Source: Gemmatimonadota bacterium (lineage in GTDB: Bacteria; Latescibacterota; UBA2968; UBA8231). Taken from it: 64,000 nucleotides of DNA. The number at the start of each line of letters is the position of its first letter. The stretch's first letter is position 1. The stretch is from contig VXOR01000043.1 in NCBI GenBank assembly GCA_009840005.1, positions 1 to 64,000 on the forward strand. The letters are read 5' to 3'. Positions 49,241 to 56,529 of this stretch are shown in pieces. The notes beneath the pieces were generated by a model, which was given only the letters and a program-made list of their open reading frames with translations, was not told the origin of the DNA and searched no databases. The translations under genes and the position numbers were made by a program.

Positions 49241-50059
49241 ATGGAACTCACCGACGCCCATCTCGACGAATTAGAACAACGAGGTTTTATCATCCTGCCC
49301 GGCTTCCGCCACGGCGAGGAACTAAAAGAAATGCAGCAAGCCCAGCGCCGCGTCCTGCGATCGTGGGATGAAGTAAAGGACGACCCGCCTCCCGGCCGCG
49401 CCATGCTCACCGAATTCCCACCCTCCGAAATGGCGCTGCTGCGCGGCATCGTCCACCATCGTGCCTGGGACTTCGCCAGGAAGTGGTTTGGCACTGAGCA
49501 TATCCACTTCCGCGCCGGCTGCATGATCGCCCGCTATCCAGGTTTCACAGGCGGCGGCACCGGCTCGGACGCCTCCGCGCTGCATCTCGACAACGGCAAC
49601 AACTCGCTGCTGCCGCCCTCCGACTCAGCCCGCGCCTTCGGCCAGCTCGGCTTCTGGCACCACCTCGAAGCAGTCGGTGAAGACCAAGCACCGCTGCGAT
49701 TGATCCCCAAAGAACATGGCCGCGACATGAGCAAAGCCGTGCCGCTCGTCTGCGAAGCCGGCACCCTCTGCGTCTTCACCAATTACACCATGCACTCCGC
49801 CAGCGACTATCTGCGCGCCGACGGCCAGCGCTACACCTGGGGTTTCGGCCTCGGCCGCGCCGACCACTACTGGGAGGGTTTCCGCCATTACACCGACAAG
49901 GGCCAAAACCCGATCTTCCGCGAGTTCATCGGCACCCTCACCGCCGCCGAAAGGGAAGTCTTCCGCTTCCCGCCCGCCGGCCACGCTTATTACACACCGC
50001 AAACCCTCGCCGCCCTCGAAGAACAGTACCCCGGCTGGAACGCCCGCAATGAGTACTAA
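49241..50059 (+). CDS. Phytanoyl-CoA dioxygenase (PhyH) family protein
   Basis: This 272-residue Fe(II)/2-oxoglutarate oxygenase has the His-x-Asp pair in ALHLDNGNN and a distal His in NYTMHSASDY. The arginine for 2-oxoglutarate is in DGQRYTWGFGLGRADH. It is only distantly similar to the PhyH protein at 36607-37497, so they are not a recent duplication. It lies 12 bp after the amidohydrolase in the same run, which suggests hydroxylation of an intermediate in that pathway. The substrate is unknown. Confidence 0.85.
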   Translation: MELTDAHLDELEQRGFIILPGFRHGEELKEMQQAQRRVLRSWDEVKDDPPPGRAMLTEFPPSEMALLRGIVHHRAWDFARKWFGTEHIHFRAGCMIARYPGFTGGGTGSDASALHLDNGNNSLLPPSDSARAFGQLGFWHHLEAVGEDQAPLRLIPKEHGRDMSKAVPLVCEAGTLCVFTNYTMHSASDYLRADGQRYTWGFGLGRADHYWEGFRHYTDKGQNPIFREFIGTLTAAEREVFRFPPAGHAYYTPQTLAALEEQYPGWNARNEY

Positions 50060-50150
50060 CTCGGCGGAGGATCTGCCTTGATGCGCCCTCCCTCATTCCG
50101 TACACTCCCCCGCAACTAGTCCACCCCACCTTCCCAAAGGAGTCTCCATC

Positions 50151-50957
50151 GTGAAAATCGGTCTCTACGCCTCCATGTTCGGCAAAGACGATCCGCCCAC
50201 CCTGCAAAGCATCGAAAGCTACATCGACCACGCCTACGACCTCCGCCTCGACTTGATCGACTTCCGCCGCGACCGCGGCTTTAGCTCCGAAGACGCCTCC
50301 TACCTCATCAAGACCAAACTCGCCTGCATCGAAAAGGGACTCGCCATCGGCTATTTAGCTTCCGGTGGACACTTCGTCGGCAGCGACGAGGACCTGCGCG
50401 ACAAGGTCGCCACCGCCAAGGCCGACATGGACATCGCGCTGATTTTGGGTGCGCCCATGATCCGCCTGTTTTGCGGCCAGCCCCTCACCGACCCAGAGGA
50501 GCGCGCCCGCGAAATCCGCTGCTTTCAAGAGGTCGCCGACTACGGCCTTGAAATAGGCATCGCCATGGGCCTGCAAAACCATCCCTCCACCGGCGACGAT
50601 GTCATACGCATCATCGAGGAAACCGACCGGCCCAACTTTAGCTTCCTGCTCGACACCGGCCAGTGGTGCGGCTCGCCAGCCCGCAACCAAGGCATTCCCG
50701 ACCCGGACCACGACATCTACGCCTACATGCAGCAGACCGCCCATCTGGCCACCCACGTCCGCGCCAAGTTCTACAAGATCGACAGCGGCAAGGAGGAGTG
50801 GATCGACTACGAGCGCATCGTCCCCATCCTCGCCGAGGCCGGGTACAACGGGCCGCTTTCCGTCGTCTTTGAAGGCCAAGACATCAACGATTGCGACGAC
50901 AAAGAGGTCATGCGTTTGGCGGCCGCACAACTGCGAGATTTGGCCTCCCGGCTCTAG
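50151..50957 (+). CDS. Sugar phosphate isomerase/epimerase-like TIM-barrel protein
   Basis: It starts with GTG (VKIGLYASMFGKDD) and has AAAGGAG upstream. The 268-residue protein belongs to the xylose isomerase-like barrel superfamily. Barrel strands and metal-ligand-like residues are in LDLIDFRRDRGF, GLQNHPSTGDDVIRI, FLLDTGQWCG, HVRAKFYKIDSGKEE and LSVVFEGQD. Such proteins isomerise or epimerise keto sugars or inositols. It is the last gene of the aldo-keto reductase operon and is followed by a strong terminator. Confidence 0.8.
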   Translation: MKIGLYASMFGKDDPPTLQSIESYIDHAYDLRLDLIDFRRDRGFSSEDASYLIKTKLACIEKGLAIGYLASGGHFVGSDEDLRDKVATAKADMDIALILGAPMIRLFCGQPLTDPEERAREIRCFQEVADYGLEIGIAMGLQNHPSTGDDVIRIIEETDRPNFSFLLDTGQWCGSPARNQGIPDPDHDIYAYMQQTAHLATHVRAKFYKIDSGKEEWIDYERIVPILAEAGYNGPLSVVFEGQDINDCDDKEVMRLAAAQLRDLASRL

Positions 50958-51006
50958 GCTGATATTAGTACAGTCTCCGTGCCGAGGGGAAACCACTGGA
51001 CGCAAA

Positions 51007-51039
51007 AAAGGGGAATGGCCAATAGGACCATTCCCCTTT
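51007..51039. terminator. Bidirectional hairpin terminator
   Basis: AAAGGGGAATGG (51007-51018) pairs perfectly with CCATTCCCCTTT (51028-51039) around a nine-base loop, with A and T runs on both sides. It lies between two convergent genes. Confidence 0.9.
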
Positions 51040-51060
51040 GCACTCGTATCGCCTCCCGGA

Positions 51061-51699
51061 TCAGAAAGCGTAGCTCAGTGCCACGCTGGGCGTCCCCGTC
51101 CGCGCTGCCGCTTGCAGCTTGAGCCGCTTGCCGTACTTAAACCGCACCCGATCGCGCTTGGTCTCAATTACTTGGATGCCGTGCAAGAAGTCGTAGATCA
51201 TACTGCCGGCGATGGCAATCACTCCCAGCGCAACCAGCGGCCCGCCCGCTCCGCCATCGCGCTGGAGCTCGCGCAGACGGTACTTGGGCGTCTCGCCTTC
51301 TAGCGAAACGGGAATTTGCTCATAGCGTCTTTCTTTGCCGTTGTCCCCAGCGTTGATCGTCAAGACGTCAAAATCCGTATCCGCGAATTCGCCATCTTCC
51401 CAGAGTGCCGCCCCAGCGATAATCGAGGCGACGCCCGCAAGACTCGTGGCCAAAAGCCACTTTCCCGTCGTCGGTTCCCCCGCGTAAAAGTGCATCATGC
51501 CCGGCACCGGAATCGCGCTCCGCATCAATCCGGTGGAGATGCGGCGGTTCATGTCCTGGTACTCCTCGTAGGTCATGTCCTTAGGTATGGGTATTAGCGG
51601 TGCCTCGTTCAGCACATCACCCGTCCCCTGCGCCACAGCCGACGATGTCACGACAAATGCCAGCGCAAGCCCCACTATCCCTAGCGCGTATTTTCTCAT
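51061..51699 (-). CDS. Secreted or membrane protein of unknown function
   Basis: The 212-residue protein has a signal peptide (LALAFVVTSSAVAQ) and a GAGGATT ribosome-binding region before the ATG. Residues 55-95 contain SAIPVPGMMHFYAGEPTTGKWLL followed by a hydrophobic segment, reminiscent of DUF5683-like envelope proteins with a P-G-x-x-x-FY-x-G motif. A second hydrophobic stretch is GPLVALGVIAIAGSMIYDFLHG. The end (VALSYAF) looks like a terminal outer-membrane strand. No function is assigned. It ends against the terminator at 51007-51039. Confidence 0.5.
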   Translation of the reverse strand: MRKYALGIVGLALAFVVTSSAVAQGTGDVLNEAPLIPIPKDMTYEEYQDMNRRISTGLMRSAIPVPGMMHFYAGEPTTGKWLLATSLAGVASIIAGAALWEDGEFADTDFDVLTINAGDNGKERRYEQIPVSLEGETPKYRLRELQRDGGAGGPLVALGVIAIAGSMIYDFLHGIQVIETKRDRVRFKYGKRLKLQAAARTGTPSVALSYAF

Positions 51700-51751
51700 G
51701 GTTTAATCCTCCTATTGTTAGATTGGCGACTAAGTACAAGCCAGCAGATGC

Positions 51752-51874
51752 GGTATGAGATGCTTCGCTTCGCTCAGCATGACAAGTACTGGTGGCTGCT
51801 TCCCAGTGTCATGCTGAGCCTTTCGGCTTCGCTCAAGATAAACTCCGCGAAGTGGAGTCGAAGCATCTCATACC
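51752..51874. repeat. Large palindromic repeat in a 470-bp intergenic gap
   Basis: GGTATGAGATGCTTCG (51752-51767) is perfectly mirrored by CGAAGCATCTCATACC (51859-51874). Inside are CGCTCAGCATGACA and TGTCATGCTGAGCC. It is the same family as 21177 and 43059. The rest of 51700-52169 holds only a small AAGGAG/CTCCTT hairpin near 51935 and no supported gene. Confidence 0.85.
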
Positions 51875-52169
51875 TTAGCGTCCTTCAGTTATGACTTATA
51901 ACACCTGAGCACGGCAATAGTGTCACCCCCGCAAGGAGCCGTCCCACTCCTTGCCCCAAGACCGGGAGCGGCCTACTTTCCTTGAGTATCGGCCAGACTC
52001 CTCCGCTGCGAAGCCGAGCGGGAATTGAACTTTTTTGACGCCTTCGATCCGGCATTTTCTCTGTTGGACCGACCCCGTTCCACTGCAAATAAGTCAAATA
52101 ATATCGCCTTCTTATCTTCCCAAGCAGGGTGCGTGGCCGCAACGCCCATCTTTCACGCGGAGAAATCTC

Positions 52170-52865
52170 ATGCAGATAGCACGCCTGCTAGGAGTAGGTT
52201 GGATCTCACTCGTCCTGCTCGCCTGCAACGGCCAAGCAGTCAAAACCGACACCCCAGCCAAAGTGGAGACCGAAGAAGAAAAGGTCCTCTACGCCTTGGG
52301 CCTAGCCATAGCGCAAAACTCCCTAGAGCCGTTCCGGGGTCAATTCAGCGACGCGGAAATGGCGGTGATCATGCAGGGCTTTGCCGACGCCGTCAAGGGC
52401 GACGAGCCCATCGTCTCCCTAGAGGAATTCGGCCCCAAGATCAACCCCATGTTGCAGGAGCGCATGAAAAAAGTTCAGGCCCAAGCCGCAGCAGAGGGCA
52501 CGGCCTTCAGGGAAAAGGCCGCCCAAGAAGAAGGCGCCGTGCAGACGGCTTCCGGCCTCATCTTCAAAGAGCTGAAGGCTGGCATTGGGGCCTCGCCCCA
52601 AGCCACTGACCGGGTCAAAGTCCACTACCACGGCTCGCTGATTGACGGCACGGTCTTCGACAGTTCGGTAGAGCGCGGCGAGCCCATCACCTTTGCCCTC
52701 AACGAGGTGGTCAAAGGCTGGACTGAGGGACTGCAAATGATGAAAGTGGGCGGCAAGGCCAAGCTGACCATCCCGCCCGAATTGGCCTACGGCCCGGGGG
52801 GCCGCGCCGGAATTCCGGCCAACGCCACCCTGATTTTTGAAGTTGAACTACTGGGCATTGAGTGA
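52170..52865 (+). CDS. FKBP-type peptidyl-prolyl isomerase lipoprotein (FkpA-like)
   Basis: The ATG at 52170 with GGAG upstream gives a 231-residue protein with a lipoprotein signal ending LLAC (Cys19). The FKBP-N dimerisation region covers residues 30-120 (ETEEEKVLYALGLAIAQNS and following helices). The FKBP domain follows: DRVKVHYHGSLIDGTVFDSS, VVKGWTEGLQMMKVGGK, LAYGPGGRAGIP and ATLIFEVELLGI. It is a periplasmic folding helper for exported proteins, here envelope-anchored. It stands alone between a repeat-rich gap and an ABC exporter on the other strand. Confidence 0.92.
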   Translation: MQIARLLGVGWISLVLLACNGQAVKTDTPAKVETEEEKVLYALGLAIAQNSLEPFRGQFSDAEMAVIMQGFADAVKGDEPIVSLEEFGPKINPMLQERMKKVQAQAAAEGTAFREKAAQEEGAVQTASGLIFKELKAGIGASPQATDRVKVHYHGSLIDGTVFDSSVERGEPITFALNEVVKGWTEGLQMMKVGGKAKLTIPPELAYGPGGRAGIPANATLIFEVELLGIE

Positions 52866-52933
52866 GGCACCTGACGTTACGCGGCACTTCGACAGGCTCA
52901 GTGCCCGGTGCCTGACTGACGTTCCGCATCGTC

Positions 52934-52959
52934 TAGGGAATAACGATCGTTATTCCCTA
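52934..52959. repeat. Perfect 26-bp palindrome
   Basis: The sequence reads the same on both strands from TAGGGAATAACGA to TCGTTATTCCCTA. It lies 75 bp after the FKBP gene and 20 bp from the end of the convergent ABC gene. It could be a terminator or protein-binding site. A CTGACGTTACGC 12-mer (52871-52882) precedes it. Confidence 0.8.
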
Positions 52960-52981
52960 CGGAACGGGTATCTTGCCTTGT

Positions 52982-53998
52982 TCACGTCTCCCACTCCGCG
53001 TAAATGTCCGCGATCACCTCGTCGATCGGTGCCCGGTGCGTCTCCGCGTCGAGCACCGATGCCTGCGCCGAGGCTTCGGCGAGCAGGACCGGCAATTTAA
53101 CCTGTTCCGCGTCAAAAACGTATTCGTGCCAGCCGGCCTCCGTCGTCAGGAGTTCGGCGCGGCTCAGGTCCGGTGCCGCCTCCTCACTCGTCTGCAAGCG
53201 CAACCGCCGCCTGTCTCCAAAGTGATTCCGCAACTCGTCAAAAGGCCCGTCAAAGGCGATTCGTCCGCGGTCTATCATCACAATCCGACCAGCTAGCTGT
53301 TCCAACTCGTCCATGTCGTGGCTGGTGATCATCACCGTTACCCCCCTCTCTCGGTTCAGATCCTTGATAAAGTCGAGGATATGGCGTCTAGCCAGCACAT
53401 CGACGCCAATCGTCGGCTCGTCCAAAAAGAGAACCTCCGGCTCGTGCATGAGCATCAGCCCCAGATCTGCCCGCATCTTCTGCCCTAAGCTCAACTGCCG
53501 CGCCAGACTATCCATGAACTCGTCGAGGCCCAGCAACTCGCGCACAAAGCCGAGCATCCGCTCGTAGCGCTCCTGCGGAATATCCCACACGACCCGCTTC
53601 CATTCGAAGCTCGCCGACACAGGCTGATCCCACCACAGTTCGGTGCGCTGGCCAAAGACCACGCCAATGCGGCTGACATAGGCCACCCGGTCCCGCATCG
53701 GGTCCATTCCCAAGGCCCGCACACTCCCCGACGTCGGTGCCAGCACGCTCGACAACAGCTTGACCGTCGTCGATTTGCCCGCGCCATTGGGGCCAGCGTA
53801 GGCGACGATCTCGCCCCGACGCACAATAAGGTCCACATCCTGCAGGGCGCGAATCTCGCGCACCCGGGGCCGAAAGAGATTCTTGAACACATCGCGCATA
53901 TATGCCGAGCGCTGGCGTTGGTAGAAGGTCTTGTTGACCCCCTTTAACTCAACTGCGATGTCCCCAGCGCAAGTAGCGCTGCGATCCCGTGTGTCCAT
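52982..53998 (-). CDS. ABC-2-type transporter ATP-binding protein
   Basis: The 338-residue protein has Walker A YAGPNGAGKSTTVKLLS, an ABC signature LSLGQKMRADLGL (Leu for Gly at the third position), Walker B EVLFLDEPTIGVDVLARR and a switch histidine in MITSHDMDELE. The unusual RRQRSAYMRDVFKNLFRP-type insert before Walker A and an 80-residue C-terminal extension are typical of the subgroup paired with DUF990-like permeases. It powers export by the two downstream-encoded membrane proteins at 53949-55584 on the same strand. Its start overlaps the first permease by 50 bases. Confidence 0.9.
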   Translation of the reverse strand: MDTRDRSATCAGDIAVELKGVNKTFYQRQRSAYMRDVFKNLFRPRVREIRALQDVDLIVRRGEIVAYAGPNGAGKSTTVKLLSSVLAPTSGSVRALGMDPMRDRVAYVSRIGVVFGQRTELWWDQPVSASFEWKRVVWDIPQERYERMLGFVRELLGLDEFMDSLARQLSLGQKMRADLGLMLMHEPEVLFLDEPTIGVDVLARRHILDFIKDLNRERGVTVMITSHDMDELEQLAGRIVMIDRGRIAFDGPFDELRNHFGDRRRLRLQTSEEAAPDLSRAELLTTEAGWHEYVFDAEQVKLPVLLAEASAQASVLDAETHRAPIDEVIADIYAEWET

Positions 53999-54800
53999 AG
54001 TGATTCATTCCTTTCTTGATAGCTATCAGCGCCACAAGGCTCAAGGCGCAGGCGAATATCGGCGTAGTCCACAGCGATCCGGCCCCTTGGTCAATCCCGA
54101 GCAGCACCCGACACGGATACCAAGCGACAAAACCCACCGGCAGCGCACTCAACAGGCCGTTGACCAAGAGCGGATGCAGCCCATCGAGGGGAAACGACTT
54201 CAACTGCCAGGCGAAACCGATCGCGCGGGAACTGATCTCCTCGGCACCCACCGGCGACCAAAACGCCAGCGCGCTCCACAAATAGCAAAAGGCCAAGACC
54301 ACCACGCAGGAAGACAGCAGGTGGGCTCCATAGCACAGCCACCAGCCGGGTTCCAAGGCCATATCCAGCCGCCCCAAGGACCAAGCGCTGATCCCCAATC
54401 CGACGATGGCTCCCCAGCAGCCAGAGAAGGGTATAAATCCTTCCGTGAGCAGGGCCATCCACAAGGGCTGCGGCTGCACCAAGGTGTGGTCGAGTTGGCC
54501 GCGGCCGATGCGGCGACTGACGGCCAGCACGTTGTAGCGGAAGAACATTTCGAGCAGTCCCTGTACTAGGGCGGCGTAGCCGAGCATGAAGAGAATCTGG
54601 TCCCGGCTCCACACCCCGATCCCAGCGAAGCGCTCGGCCAGCAAGAACACCGCCATCACCCCCGAGAGGCTGAGGACCATGTCGGAGACGACGTTGATGA
54701 GAAAAAACTTGAAGTCCCGGGTCATCCACATGAAGTCGAGATAGGCCTGCACCCGCCAGCGCCTGATAACCTGGACTACGGGGTTGCGCTTAGCCGCCAT
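53949..54800 (-). CDS. ABC-2-type permease subunit
   Basis: The start was placed at ATG 54800 (MAAKRNPVVQVIRRWRVQAYLDF); an upstream in-frame start overlaps the partner further. The 283-residue protein has six hydrophobic segments and the DUF990-like pattern LDFMWMTRDFKFFLINVVSD...GRGQLDHTLVQPQPLW. It is one half of the membrane channel of an exporter. Overlaps with both neighbours (50 bases with the ATPase gene and 11 bases with the other permease) indicate translational coupling. The exported substrate is unknown. Confidence 0.85.
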   Translation of the reverse strand: MAAKRNPVVQVIRRWRVQAYLDFMWMTRDFKFFLINVVSDMVLSLSGVMAVFLLAERFAGIGVWSRDQILFMLGYAALVQGLLEMFFRYNVLAVSRRIGRGQLDHTLVQPQPLWMALLTEGFIPFSGCWGAIVGLGISAWSLGRLDMALEPGWWLCYGAHLLSSCVVVLAFCYLWSALAFWSPVGAEEISSRAIGFAWQLKSFPLDGLHPLLVNGLLSALPVGFVAWYPCRVLLGIDQGAGSLWTTPIFACALSLVALIAIKKGMNHYGHTGSQRYLRWGHRS

Positions 54801-55584
54801 GGGACACCAGCCTTTCGCGATTGTGGCACCAAAGTGCGTGCGCACCCGCCCACAACACTACAGCCCAGATTACCTGCAAAGGGATGAGGTCGTGTGGATC
54901 GCCCGTGCCGGTGTATAGGCGTAGTGGTGCCGACGCCAGCGAGGCAAAGGGCAGCCACTCGAGATAGTCCCCCAAGCCCCACGGCAACAACGCCAGCGGC
55001 ACCAACCGACCCGACAACAGCACCGTCAAGGTGGTGCGGATCCGTTGCAGCGCGTACACGCTGTGCTCCAAGAAGACCATGCACGCGGCAAAGAACAGAT
55101 CCAACGCCGTGCCCACCGCCACGCCCAGCGCCAAACTGAGTAGGAACCACAGCCCGGCCGTCCATGTCGCCGGGAAAGGGTCAACTCCCAGCAGCGGCGC
55201 GATGAGCAACAGCGGCAGCGCAAAGAACAGCAGGCCGGGGATCCAGCCGCCGACCATCTCGGCCAGCATCTGCCCGTAGATCCCCATCGGCCGCAAAAAG
55301 CGGTTGGCTATATTTCCGCTCCACAGATCGTCGTCGATCCGGGTGCGGCCCGCTAGCTGGTCGGCAAAAATCGCGGCGACCATGGTATAGGTCAGCACCG
55401 CCTCCAAGCTCATCCCCGCAACGACGCCCTGACCTGCCATCACCGTGCGCCAGAGCGAGAGCAGGATCGCTACGTGGAATAGCCGTAGCGCGAAATCGCC
55501 AATCAGGCCCCAAAGCGCGTCGTTGAGCGACTGCGTCGCGACAATGGCGATGGTTTTCCCGTATTTGTGCAGTAGTGTTATCAT
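54790..55584 (-). CDS. ABC-2-type permease subunit
   Basis: This 264-residue membrane protein with about six segments is preceded by GGAG. It shows the pattern GDFALRLFHVAILLSLWRTVM...DDDLWSGNIANRFLRPMGIYGQ also seen in its partner (RGQLDHTLVQPQP), so the two permeases are distant homologues forming a heterodimer. It is the first gene of the three-gene exporter unit and is divergent from the toxin-antitoxin locus at 55643, with a shared 58-bp control region. Confidence 0.85.
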   Translation of the reverse strand: MITLLHKYGKTIAIVATQSLNDALWGLIGDFALRLFHVAILLSLWRTVMAGQGVVAGMSLEAVLTYTMVAAIFADQLAGRTRIDDDLWSGNIANRFLRPMGIYGQMLAEMVGGWIPGLLFFALPLLLIAPLLGVDPFPATWTAGLWFLLSLALGVAVGTALDLFFAACMVFLEHSVYALQRIRTTLTVLLSGRLVPLALLPWGLGDYLEWLPFASLASAPLRLYTGTGDPHDLIPLQVIWAVVLWAGAHALWCHNRERLVSHGG

Positions 55585-55593
55585 CGGTTATCT

Positions 55594-55636
55594 CCAAATT
55601 TGCAAGTTTGGACAAGTAGAATCTAATGTTTATTTT
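55594..55636 (+). promoter_or_regulatory. Candidate promoter and operator of toxin-antitoxin locus 3
   Basis: CCAAATTTGCAAGTTTGG (55594-55611) is an 18-bp near-perfect palindrome. It overlaps TTGGAC (55608-55613), which is 17 bases from TATTTT (55631-55636). The toxin ATG follows seven bases later, so the message would be almost leaderless. The boxes are weak. Confidence 0.35.
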
Positions 55637-55642
55637 AGAAGC

Positions 55643-56155
55643 ATGAAGAAGCAAACAGCCGTTTTGGACACTTCGTTTTGGGTTTTGGGCCATCGAGCCG
55701 ATGTGCTCGCCTATCTGTTTCGCTTTTTTGCGGTCGTTGTCCCATCGGCTGTCGAGCATGAAATACAAGCCCGTGATCCGCGTTATCCATAGCGGGTATA
55801 TGGGTATCAAGAACTGTTTGGCCTGATGAAACGACAGGGATCATTGACTATCCGTGATCCTATTCAGCCGTTGGACCAGTTCCACGCGGGAGAAGCAGCC
55901 GCTTTGGGATTGGCTCTCGACGAGAACTTGTGGCTACTGGTGAATGAACAGCGTGCTTTGCGCTTTGCTCGGCAGCGCGGTCTCAAGGCCCTGACCGTTC
56001 CAGAATTCACCGTATATCTATATGAAATAGGAGTGCTGTCTTGGCACAGTGTCCACGATAAACTAGATAGGATCGCCGCAAATACTGGAAAGGCTTTGAT
56101 GGATACAGCCCGCCAAGCTGTGCAGAGCTTGGCCGAATCCCAAGGAGACCTCTAA
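55643..56155 (+). pseudogene. PIN-like toxin gene interrupted by one in-frame amber codon
   Basis: One continuous frame of 170 codons runs from ATG 55643 to TAA 56153-56155, broken only by TAG at 55790-55792. The first part reads QTAVLDTSFWVLGHRADV...EHEIQARDPRYP and the second RVYGYQELFGLMKRQG...PIQPLDQFHAGEAAALGLAL. Both belong to the same PIN/DUF3368-like type, with nucleic-acid acidic residues Asp9 and those in HAGEAAALGLALDE. The sequence DPRYP-stop-RVYQEL-like suggests a single base change from a tyrosine codon (TAT to TAG). An internal ATG at 55826 could start a truncated piece. The upstream gene is thus probably inactive unless the stop is read through. Confidence 0.7.
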
Positions 56156-56156
56156 A

Positions 56157-56507
56157 ATGAACCAGAGTACTACCAAGAAAACGTCCAGCCGGGTGACTAA
56201 ATCCATTCGTCTGCGGCCGGAAGAAGCCGACGAACTAGCACATCTGGTGGCAAATACCGCTTACTCAGAAGCAGCCCTCATGCGTCAATGGGTGCTGGTT
56301 GGTATGGAGCGATTTCGCGTGTCCGAGGCCATCCGCGCTTACCAAGAAACCGAGGTTGATCTGCGAGGAGCGGCCGAACGAGCCGGGTTGCCCGTAGCCG
56401 TATTATTGGAAGAAATGGCGACTCGAAAAGTCGCCGTGCTCGATGCGCCGGATGATTTTGGGCTTGGTCTGGAGGCTTTGCGCCAGGCTTGGCCAAAGGA
56501 CGAGTAG
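56157..56507 (+). CDS. Antitoxin-like protein of locus 3 (UPF0175/HTH type)
   Basis: This 116-residue protein starts one base after the end of the broken toxin gene, in toxin-first order. The N-terminal part (KSIRLRPEEADELAHLVANTAYSEAALMRQWV) resembles a ribbon-helix-helix. The C-terminal part (EVDLRGAAERAGLPVAVLLEEMATRKV) is a helix-turn-helix typical of UPF0175 antitoxins. It would normally block the PIN nuclease. With the toxin interrupted, it has become an antitoxin without an active partner, unless it silences toxins elsewhere. It is convergent with the barrel hydrolase-like gene. Confidence 0.65.
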   Translation: MNQSTTKKTSSRVTKSIRLRPEEADELAHLVANTAYSEAALMRQWVLVGMERFRVSEAIRAYQETEVDLRGAAERAGLPVAVLLEEMATRKVAVLDAPDDFGLGLEALRQAWPKDE

Positions 56508-56529
56508 TTTTCTCGTCGTTCGGCCGTTC

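Noticed and set aside
51885..52142. An 85-codon minus frame in the 470-bp gap
   Set aside because: Arg-rich, no ribosome-binding site and no family; it overlaps repeat-rich DNA.
51700..52169. A tRNA or small RNA gene in the long gap
   Set aside because: No cloverleaf or tRNA-like arms; the content is a palindromic repeat.
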